Below are positions 24,291 to 33,918 of a stretch of 64,000 bases of DNA, piece after piece. Below the pieces are notes generated by a model. The model made no database searches. It saw only the letters and a list, made by a program, of their open reading frames with translations, and was not told the origin of the DNA. Source of the stretch: Paramacrobiotus metropolitanus (Eukaryota > Tardigrada > Eutardigrada > Parachela > Macrobiotidae); contig NW_026570252.1 in the NCBI RefSeq assembly GCF_019649055.1, positions 248,001-312,000 of the forward strand, in the 5' to 3' direction. A program made the translations under genes and the position numbers. How positions within the stretch are numbered: position 1 is the first letter of the stretch; each line of letters begins with the position of its first letter.

Positions 24291-24884
24291 TACAATTTAG
24301 ATAATTTTGGAAAACATTAAAATTAAAAACTGATTTAATATTGCACCGTGGAAGATCAATAACTGGTTTCTTTATTTATAACGCAAAACGAAAATAAAAA
24401 TTTATTAAAAAATAATTTCTTATAAATCTCCAATCACATTTTGAATCACTATTATACCGGCTCAATTGCAAAGTTGTTTGCAATCAGCCCTAAGTTAATT
24501 AGGTGATTTTCGATGATGATATGGCAATATATGCCAGTGCAATGTCGTATTACATACCTGTTGCATTTGTTTATTATTTTGTTACTGCAAGTTCAGTAAG
24601 TATTTATTAAAGTGCACGAAGCTTACTTCGTGACAAATGTTAACGGCAGGAAAAAATTTTTAACTATTTTTATTCATTAATTATTTATTTTATAAATTTT
24701 TGAAAGGAAGTTAAAATTACAGTACATAAAACGCGCTGAAAAACAAGAACTGCATAGTAACACAATTTTTTAACCTCTGGTGTTTCTTTGGGGATACAAA
24801 AACATGTAAAAATTATAAGAAAATACTGCTCGCTGTTGTTTTCGACTCGACCTGCAATATTTCTGATCGGTGCAGCGATTTAGC
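24290..24884. other. AT-rich spacer, nothing recognised
   Basis: The composition is strongly AT-rich, with no coding motif and no clear repeat boundary. Confidence 0.5.
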
Positions 24885-25086
24885 AGCCTGTTGTGGTTCA
24901 ATTCGGCCAATGGGGGTGTCAACCTGAATTATGTCATAGGCCAGTATGTTCTGGATCATAAATCGGAACCTTCGCTTTATATCTTAAAAAATTTTATAAT
25001 AAATTTTGACGACATTGTAACAATGTTTGTACTGTTATTGCTAACTGTCTGTTTTTGTTTCAGGCCGCTTCAAATTTTTTATCTTA

Positions 25087-25871
25087 TGCCCCGGTCAGAC
25101 TTCGTGTTCGAAGCCTTTAAAACAGTTCTAATCAAAAAATGTGTTAACAGTATGATCGCAAGCTGTTCTAAGCACCTTTTTCTTAGAACAAAAAACTATG
25201 ACCACTCTTCGAACAAAATCTTTAAAACTTGTTTTATAACCATATAAAACATGTTTTAGTAGGGAGGGGCCTAATCAAACTTCTTAAGATGTTTTAATAC
25301 TTTTAACCAATAGTAGCGCTCATGACCGGAACTGGATCCTGGCTACAACACCGTATTCCTATTTTTTTATGTCATGATAATGCGGATATCATTGAACTTC
25401 TTTGGATACGAGTTTTGTTGCTATCATTTAAAAGCGCGACCAACATCTGTAATAATAACTATCCAAAACTTGTAATACATAATTTCACCGTTCATAACCG
25501 GCACAAATAAGAGACAATAATGCTTGTTTCTTTCGAAGAAGCGGAAACTGCATCGCGTAATATTGGTAAAACTGTTTTTAAAATACGAAAGCCCAAATTC
25601 AAATTCTTCTACTTTTTGGAAGTTCTTGGTACTCTGATCAAGTCATGCTACTGTAGTCTAATTTTTATTTTAAAATTTTTGGATCAAACGGGTGAAGTTT
25701 ATATCAGAACAATTTTATCAGTATGACCAGCACACCGATAAAACTGTCCTAAGCATACTTTTGCGAACAGTTTAACATTTAAACACTTAACACTTAAAAC
25801 AAATTCGTTAGATCCTGTGCTAAGCAAAAAGTTCTACAATTTTCGTTAGAACACGAAGTATGACCGAGGCA
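25087..25871. mobile_element. 785-bp non-autonomous transposon with TTA target duplication
   Basis: The inverted ends match: TGCCCCGGTCAGACTTCGTG on the left, and TGCCTCGGTCATACTTCGTG as the complement of the right end. TTA flanks both sides (25084-25086 and 25872-25874). The related block at 22547-23660 carries a single TTA at 22955-22957 at the corresponding point, i.e. an empty site. A 3-bp TTA duplication with short inverted ends is typical of PIF/Harbinger-type elements. No transposase frame is present. Confidence 0.85.
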
Positions 25872-26396
25872 TTATGGGCTTTCGGCGGCACTTTCGGTAT
25901 GTACAGATTGCTAATATTCAGCATTAGATTTCACCGGTAGTGTTTCACAGGTAGTGTTACAGAGGATCTGCTGTGTACAGCAGGAAATCATGCCGCTTAA
26001 TTTAAATTTAAAAACAAAACCCGGTATACTTTATTCTTTCGATATCACTTGCTCTCGCTGTTTGACTGCCTTGCAGTTATAAACCTTTCGGTTGTTATCA
26101 GTTATCAAAAATTTGTATGCGACAACCGTATCACAATACCGAGCGCCGTGTTTCCTATCCACTCAAAACTTTCAAAAAAGTTAATTCATTAACTAGAGTT
26201 AAAATCCGGGTGACCTGTTTTTGCTCTCTGGCTGTCTTTGTCTTGCTGGCCTATTATATTACTTTCCCGGATACGATGTTCTTATCATGCTAAGCTGACT
26301 GAATGCAGAACTCATTCTCGATTATTGCCACTAGCTAAACTTGAATATTTTTGCTAAACTGACGACTGTTAACGTGTGCACTTCTTAACGTGTGCA

Positions 26397-29300
26397 ATGC
26401 CACCGAAGAAGGATCCCAAGAACAATCCCGCACCACCAGCCAGCCGGCCACCGAGAAAACGCGGGAGGCCTGCGACACCACCGCCACCTGCCGTCAACTC
26501 AGTAGTTCACGTCGTGCAACCGGCATCTCAGCAGCCAGACTTGAGAACTCTGATTGAGCAGCAGGCCAAGCAGCAGCAACAATTGGACAGTATCTTGCAC
26601 ATCCTCAACCCAACCCCCGCCGCAGGCACTGCCACGACAAAGCGCGTAGGACCCGGAACACCGCCACCGCCTGCCGTCAACTCGGAGGTTCAGGTTGTAC
26701 TGCCGGCATCACAGCAGTCAGACATCAGAACCCTGATTGAGCAGCAGGCAAAGCAGCAGCAGCAGATCGACAGCATACTGCAAATGCTGAATCCCCACCC
26801 GGACGCTCGTATGTCCCCGTCATCAGACACGGGTCCACATCTCCGGGTCCGCATCGGCGACAATGACCAGCGTCATATTACGAGCGAGAGCAACCCGCGA
26901 CCACACCGGAAACGCTCCAGAAGCCATGGAAGACACCGCAACGATCGAGGTAAGAGCACGTCGCAATCCAGCTCACGTTCCGAAGACTCTCCCCCTCGCC
27001 GCACTCTCAAAGACAGACTTGGCCGCCGTGACGTATTCAGCAGACTAGGTGACTTGGCAGATACCCACTATCGTCAATCACGCCATCTGCCGGCTGTACC
27101 CGAGAAAGTCCGCTCCAAGCTGCTGGATCCGACCCGATATGTCGACTTTGACAGCCTCCTGCCAAAGAATCGGGTGGAGAAGCCCAGGGACGGAGCATCG
27201 AAAATGGTGATCAGCAAAGGTCAGGTCATTTTGAAACCGCATGATGGACACGTCACAGTAGACTCATTTCCGGCATGGATCCGCGCTTTTACCGTATTCG
27301 CTGCATATCGGACGTCTGTCATTCCTGAACTGACCATTCCTCTTCTGAAGTATCAAGACTTGATGGCTGGATACGCCGACCGTGGTATCCCAGTAGATCA
27401 ATGGCTTGATTACGACAAGCAGTTCCGAACGTACATGACGGCTCACCCATACAACTTTGATCTATGGGGACACCAGCACGACGAAACCTACGCCGACACC
27501 ATCCAAAACGGTCACCGGGAAGCGACGTCGGAACTCCACGTGCGCGACCGGAACCAGAGGGCCCCCACCGAGCGCGACACCTGCCGAAACTGCGGATTCA
27601 GTGGTCATTTCATCGCGCAGTGCCCGGTACCACGCAAAGGATTCCCGGTCACCAACAGCAGCCCTTTCGGACAAGCACCGCCGCAGACGGCAACAATATC
27701 TGCAAAAACTACAACTTCACCAACTGCACCGAGCCATGTAAGCGGCAGTTCAAGCACGTCTGCCTCACCTGTGGAGGGGCCGGCCACAAGGCTCCGCAGT
27801 GTCGCAACGCCAACTGACATCGCCACAGTGCCTGCAAAGGTCACGACACCCCTGCGACCAGAGGTCTTTGCGAGACTGCTGGCTGACCATCCTAACCCAC
27901 GTTTTGTTTCTTTTATTGTTTCTTCCTTAATAACCGGCGTCGATCTTGGCTACCGCGGACCACAGTTTTCCCGCCACACTCCCAACTCACACACAGCCCG
28001 GAAACACCACCGCGCTTTGGGAACCAGCATCCAGAAAGAGGTCGCCCGGGGTCACACTGCCGGCCCATTCACGCAACCGCCCCTGGAAAACTTTGTCGTA
28101 AACGCCTTGGGCGTCCGCGAAAAGAAAGACGGGGACATCCGAACCATCATGGATCTATCACAACCAGCGGGTCAAAGCGTCAATGATTCCATCTCAACGG
28201 ACAACATGCCACTGCAGTACTGCTCCGTCGACGATGCCATTCGGATCATCCTTGACCTCGGACCGTCTACAGAAATGGCAAAGATGGACATCAAATCCGC
28301 CTTCCGCCTCATTCCCGTCCGCCGAGAAGATTGGAACCTCCTTGGATACTGCCATGACGGAAATTACTATTTCGACATAATTTTGCCATTTGGGTGTCGC
28401 TCAGCTCCCTACCTTTTCGAACAGTTCGCGGAGGCCGTCTACTGGGCGGTCTCCAGAAGCTGCGGCTTGTCATCATTCTTGCATTACGTTGACGACTTCT
28501 TGTTCCTCGGCCGCCCGAGAACGGGACAGTGTGCAACGCTAATGCATTCAATGCGCGAGACGTGCAACGAGCTTGGGGTCCCTCTCGCCGAAGACAAAAC
28601 CGAAGGACCCGCATCTCGGTTGACATTCCTCGGCATTGTCCTGGACACTGTTGCCCACACAGTAAGCTTACCTCCCGGTAAGCACCAAGAGATCCTAGAC
28701 GCCCTCCAGTCTTAGTCAAACCGCACACAATGCAGTGCATCAGAGCTCCAAAGCTTGATCGGCACACTGCAATTTGCATCAAAATGTGTCCCCACCAGCC
28801 GGCTCTTCACCCGCCGGCTCATCCGACTTTTGTCAGAACAATATGGCCAACGCACGATATACCTCAATACGGACTTTCACCGCGACATTGACTGGTGGCG
28901 CACCTTCCTCCCGAAGTGGAACGGGACCGCTTCCTTCATAAAGCCATCGTGGAGCACCTCCGACATCCTCCACCTGTACACGGATGCTTCCGGCACAATC
29001 GGTCTGGGAGCGTACTTCAACGGTGAATGGTTCCATCACCGTTGGCCGTCTTGGATTCACGAGCTATCGGTTCCCATTGAATACCTCGAAATGGTCCCGA
29101 TTCTATTGGCAATGCTTGTTTGGGGGAAGCAGTTGTGGTGCTGGAAGATCATCTTCCACACCGACAACGAAGGTGCAACACGAGCGTGGGAGAGTCTTCG
29201 GTCAAAGAATCCAGGCGTGTTAGATCTCATGCGTCGCATGACGGCTGCAGCCGCGGATAACAACATGACCTTTACGCTCAAACATGTTAGAGGCGTGGAC

Positions 29301-29438
29301 AACGGCATAGCTTATGCATTATCTCGTTTCCAGGTATTGCGTTTTCGACGTCTCGCACCGCTAGCGAATGCTCTTCCAACGCCGTGCCCGAATATCTTCA
29401 ACGATCTCCGCCTAACCTACGAGCATCCCCATCGCTAA
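26397..29438 (+). pseudogene. DIRS-like gag-reverse transcriptase-RNase H with one in-frame stop
   Basis: The first in-frame ATG is at 26397. The N-terminal part holds a duplicated module (PPPAVNS…ASQQ.D.RTLIEQQAKQQQ…LNP) and an Arg/Ser-rich stretch. A CCHC knuckle (CRNCGFSGHFIAQC) follows near 27583-27625. A second Cys-rich motif (CKNYNF…CLTCGGAGHKAPQC) lies in another frame up to 27817, suggesting that gag originally ended there and that an indel has fused it to the polymerase frame. RT motifs include MDIKSAFRLIPV, LPFGCRSAPYLFEQF and YVDD at 28485-28496. A TAG at 28713-28715 breaks the frame, which then continues in the same frame (ELQSLIGTLQFASK) through RNase H (YTDASG, HTDNEGATRAW, DNG.AYALSRF) to 29438. 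Function in life: copying the element RNA into DNA. Confidence 0.85.
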
Positions 29439-30386
29439 GCCGTCTCCTGGAAGCCCACATCGCAACATCCACACGGTCCACATACCGGGTAGGAGCAACG
29501 CGCTTCATCAACTTCTGCACTGCTCGCCGTCTTACACCACTGCCAGCGGAGCCAACTATCGTGGCCCGGTTTATCGCCAGCCTACACGATGAAGGCGCCA
29601 GCGCAAGCACCGCCAAAGTTTACGTGGCCCCCATCCACAACCTGCACCGCGAAGCCGATGCTGATAGCCCAGCCAACGCTGACATCGTCAAGCGCACGAT
29701 CAGTGGCTTCGTCCGACTGTCAGCGTCCAAATCAGACAAACGACTTCCGATCACCATGCCACTGATGCGCAAACTGAAGGACCGCCTGCGTCTCAGCACA
29801 CTGGACGTCTCCGATATCACTATGCTGTGGTGTGCCTTCACCATGGCATTCTTCGGTTTCATGCGCATAAGCGAGCTCGTCTCACCATCACCGACGTCTC
29901 ATGACCGCCACCGCACTCTGCTGTCGCGCGACGTGGAGACGGAAGACGACACCATTACAGTGCACATCAAACGTTCAAAACCGACCAACTTGAAGTGGCG
30001 TTGTACTTCGCTTGACCGCGACTAACCGCTCGGTTTGTCCGGTGCGAGCATACGAACGCTACATCCACAGCCGCACCACCAAAGCCCGCGCGGACAGTCC
30101 ATTCTTCTCCTTTCGCTCGGGTCAACACCTCACACGAGCATCCGTGCTGCACCACATCCGGAAGCTGCTCTGGGACCACCCTGAACGCGACCGCCTAAAC
30201 ACGCACAGCTTTCGCATTGGAGCCGCCACTACCGCAGCCGAAGGAAACATTCCTGAGCCGGATATCATGCGAGCCGGACGGTGGAAGAGCACCTGTGTGC
30301 GTCGCTACATCCGAAAGACCAATCCCAGTCAAGTAAACCTGTACGGAACGTCTTGTTTGGGGGCAAGTGGCCAGAAGGAAGGCTAG
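29384..30386 (+). pseudogene. tyrosine recombinase of the DIRS-like element, frameshifted
   Basis: This region overlaps the end of the RNase H frame by about 55 bases, as is usual for the class. The first part reads an N-terminal SAM-like segment (HIATSTRSTYRVGATRFINF) and the first catalytic Arg in FGFMRISELV near 29860. Near 30000 the frame shifts by one base, and the rest continues with SVCPVRAYERYI, LNTHSFRIGAAT (His and second Arg, about 30199-30230) and the Trp/Tyr end GRWKSTCVRRYIRK (30280-30315). All catalytic positions are still visible, but the frameshift would prevent a working enzyme. The recombinase joins circular element DNA into the genome without target duplication. Confidence 0.85.
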
Positions 30387-31090
30387 GGGGAGCAATGGGC
30401 GCGCGTCTTCGACCTCCTAATCGAAACGGCGACATCTGTCCGCTCTGGCCTTCTTCTCGGTTTCCCATCCCATTACCGGCACTCGCTCACCATGGATTTT
30501 AACATTCATTAGTATTACCCGTAGTCAGCGTGTATATTGAAAAGCAGTGGCACTTGCTGAGTGAAATCATTCAGCGAGCCCTGGTTTTACCATTTGACTA
30601 TATAGATGCCTTTCTGAACCGCATCATAGTACCTTCTATAGATCGGTCCTGGATGTCGGTCCCGGATGCCGTGATAATTTAAGAACCTTATCCTACGTAT
30701 TGCCTTTTAAATACGATTTGATTTAATTTCCGTGCTTATTCCAGAACTCTCCCGTCGACAGTCTGCCAGTTGACGCGATCGTCGAGAAAATTCATTTGGG
30801 TGGACCGCACCATACTCCCGTCGGCAATGTCCATTAAGGTGAGCGTGGTCGACCGTGGTTAATGACTCCCAAGCGTTGTTTCGTAAAGCCGCGAATAACG
30901 GGAATCCAGCAGATGCTGCTTTAGCAACATCCGGTCTGCGGGACTTCCGTTGTCCGCTGTTTTTCGCAATAACGGTGTGCGATGATGCACTGGGACACCC
31001 GGACACTGTCGGGAGACTCTGCGGAACTACACACTCACAAGTAAGGTCAGAGCGCTTGTGGAGGTCTATTAAGTTGATCCAGAGACATTA

Positions 31091-32104
31091 GAAAATATGC
31101 GATTTTTTTATTAACTGCTGCACAAGTGTGGCCTGCGTCTTTGTACTTTTAAACATACAGGAGTCAGGAAAAAACACAATGTAACCATCAAAAATACTTC
31201 CATAACGGACACAAGCGAAGCGCGATGGAAAACTGCTTTTCAGTCGCATGACGTCATCAGGCTTGTTGTTCGTGGTAACGTAACGTTTCTGCATCTCCGT
31301 AACTGAATCAAAATGCAGCAATGCATCGGAAGTGAATTAGGAAGACTTCCAGTTACAGGGAAGCCCTCCACCTTTTAGTTTCAATTAAACTGCCGATTGT
31401 AAGATGGTAGTGACGCTATAAGCGAAAGTGCTATCAAGTAGCATTTTTTTTACCTTTTCCATACACCATAGAATATTTTGAAGTTGTGCGTTTTAAAATT
31501 AAAAATTTAGATACGCCAGCGCTAATTCTGGTGACCTTCAAGAAACGAGCTAACTGCGCGCGAGAATCATAGCCCGAGCATCTGCTTTGGTGGCGCTTTC
31601 CCTGAACGTGCCGACGGTGCCGTTATCCAGTTTTCCTACCGTTACCGCGTCTACGATGTCTACGTCATTATTCTAGAATTAACAATGAATGCCGAAAACG
31701 AAGTGTCATGTGGAATTTGAGTCAGAAAAGCCGATATTTGATTTACATTTTCTTTATTATTATGCCGCTCGCGTTCAGTGGCCTAATGATATTTTACAAA
31801 TGCTCGTATAACTGCAAAACTTCTATCGCTCTTTGTGCGAGTCATTACATTATCCCGAAACTTAATCAGTAGTAACACTTTCTGCATTTTTTATACTTTA
31901 TCGCGAGTGAAACAGACAATGTTTTACAAACAAAATGAGTTGGTTAATTCCACCACACAGATTACGTGCGCTACAGAAAATTCCAATTTGTTAAGCAAAA
32001 TCCAGATGTTTATAAAGCCAAGGAAGAATATCATCATGCAGCTGCACAATACACACCATGTACCACAACGGAACAACATCCGATCGCTGTTCAATGTAGC
32101 GCTT
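31091..32104. other. intergenic, no gene recognised
   Basis: This lies between the split repeat block and the 3' end of locus C. I see no coding motif. Confidence 0.45.
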
Positions 32105-33918
32105 TCACGACATGAATAAGTAATGGAAAAAGGGTCCGACAACTCGGGATACGAAGGTCATAAGCGCCAGTACCACGCCGAAGATACTCAACGGCACACC
32201 GAATAGTTTGGCAAGAAATACCATACCCTGAAGGCCACCTCGTCGGGAAACTTCGATGCAGATGGCAAAGATCAAGCACATAACGATCAAACAAGCGATA
32301 ATAAAAAACACAGTGCATAAGAGCATCCCCATGAATTCGTCAAAGCTGCCGATTTGCAACAGCTGGTACACGAAAGCTGTATCGGTGGTATTACTCTGAC
32401 TGGCGTTCCGTGTGGTCGTCGATTGGCTGGTTGATTTCGCCGATGCAACAGGAATTCTCTGACGAAGTTTCCCTTTGCATTCACACTGCGGTTGCGCTAA
32501 TGCGTCCACAACGGTCGCCATTTGTGCGCTGCAAAGTGAATCAAATGCTGAATAGTGGCGTATGGTAGGAACTTGTCATTACGGAGCTGTCGTTACCAAA
32601 ATTACCGCCCGCAAAGACGGACCATCGTTACCGAATTCATGCAGGCACTGAAGCATGTATGGATATACTCGTTCAAGCTACTGGTAGAAAAAGTCCATGG
32701 AAAGACTTACGATCAGCAGTACTGTGTACTTTGATGGAATTTGCATTAGAAGCGCTTCGCTCGGTATATGATTTCAGATTTTACACAAAATAATACACTC
32801 TAGCACCTCAAACGCGCCGCTACTTAAGCCATAAACATAGCTGGCCGGAAACTCCATTTCTGATAATTTCCTTGTGTAATTCGTAAACGTTTATATCAGT
32901 TATAACTTTCCAGTGCCGTTGCAGAAGATTATATTTGTGGTGTGGAGCTTTTTTTAAAAAATCGGGCAGAAATAGCGATTTCAGGGCGAAAGATGTCAAA
33001 CGATATAATTACCATTACACATAACCATACACTATACAGAGATTGATTGCTGCCGATATTACTAAGGGAAGTGGCCCGGCACATGGTGCCAAATTCGTGT
33101 ACCTGCACGAAAAGGTTTACTTTCGCGCACTTCCAAACACATTTTTGTTTCGATTTATGACGTTCTGTAGCCAGATGATTTGTATACACTTAGGTGAAAA
33201 CCGTTTGTGCGCGCAACATCCGGTTCGGAAGTTAAGGCTGTTAGAAAATTCCAAAAAGTTTAAATGTACAGACTCTGTATTCAGGTGCACCAAAAGTCTC
33301 ATTATAGACCGATCTCCCTCAAATTTTGCACGTAAATGCACATGACCACGAAGATCGTTTTTACACTGATCCACTGTTCCAGCATGTTTTTAAAGTTTTA
33401 AAATGAATTTCAAAAATTTTAAAATTCATTTTATAATTTAAAAAAAATCATGGAAGTCTGGATCGGTGTAAAAACGATCTTCATGGCCATGTGCATTTAC
33501 GTGCAAAATTTTAAGGACATGGTCCATAACGAGACTTTTGGTACACCTGAATGCATTTAAACGTTTTGGAATTTTCTAACAGCCATAATTCGCAAACCGG
33601 TTGCTGCGCGCACAAACGGTTTTCACGCCAGTGTATACAAATCATCTGAGTGCGCAAAAGTGACACTTTTCGTGCAGGTACACGAATTTGGTACCATGTA
33701 CCGGGTAACTTCCCTTAAGCAGTTTCTGACTCAAAACATGGTACGGACCTGATCTGTTTCCCAATATCGATTAAGATCTCCAGATTGCGATTGATGTCTG
33801 CTGCAGCGTTAGCTGGCAGAATAATGGACGGTTCGTGGTCGATCCCGGACGACACCGGTACGAATACGGTGAAAACAAAAAATACATGTACAAGTAGCAG
33901 TATTCCACGTGTTTCCAT
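32105..33918 (-). CDS. small signal-peptide/two-TM membrane protein family, locus C (intact)
   Basis: Exon 1 (33918-33749) and exon 2 (32528-32105) join over a phase-2 GT-AG intron to about 197 residues. Exon 1 has the signal peptide METRGILLLVHVFFVFTVFV, then HEPSIILPANAAADINRN and LEILIDIGKQI. The ILPAN/EILIDI core is shared with locus A. Exon 2 starts after TTTGCAG with AQMATVVDALAQPQCECKGK. A Ser/Thr/Gln/Asn-rich linker with several N-x-S/T sites follows, then helix 1 (MLLCTVFFIIACLIVMCLIF), a short basic loop (EVSRRGG) and helix 2 (LFGVPLSIFGVVLALMTFV). The donor ATCAG|GTCCGT is imperfect; without splicing, exon 1 would stop within 11 residues (33715). The 1.2-kb intron contains a foldback transposon (33065-33715). 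A partial copy of exon 2 and this intron lies at 40190-40750. Confidence 0.6.
33065..33715. mobile_element. foldback/MITE-like element, copy 2, inside the locus C intron
   Basis: The ends AGGGAAGTGGCCCGGCACAT and …CCGGGTAACTTCCCT are inverted repeats flanked by TA (33063-33064 and 33716-33717). The internal arms match copy 1 (TTTCGCGCACTTCCAAACAC, CCAAAAGTCTCATTAT). The right end lies only about 30 bases from the exon 1 donor. Confidence 0.8.

Larger units (their letters stand above)
26180..30515 (+). mobile_element. DIRS-like tyrosine-recombinase retrotransposon, damaged
   Basis: The order is gag-like region, reverse transcriptase, RNase H, tyrosine recombinase. There is no integrase, protease or LTR. 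Short inverted ends are visible: GTTAAAATCCGGGTGA at 26198-26213 against TCACCATGGATTTTAAC at 30487-30503. It interrupts a repeat block whose uninterrupted copy lies at 22547-23660, which places the boundaries within about 20 bp. No methyltransferase domain lies between RNase H and recombinase. GC content is well above the surroundings. An in-frame stop and a frameshift indicate a dead or recently dying copy. Confidence 0.85.
24885..31090 (+). repeat. repeat block, copy 2, split by two insertions
   Basis: Three pieces (24885-25084, 25875-26180 and about 30516-31090) together reproduce the block at 22547-23660. The first gap is the TTA-flanked MITE, the second the DIRS-like retrotransposon. 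The last piece carries a degenerate family-H hairpin at 30885-30965. Confidence 0.75.

Noticed and set aside
29057-29868. Several minus-strand frames over the DIRS-like element
   Set aside because: They are antisense shadows of the GC-rich RNase H and recombinase coding sequence.
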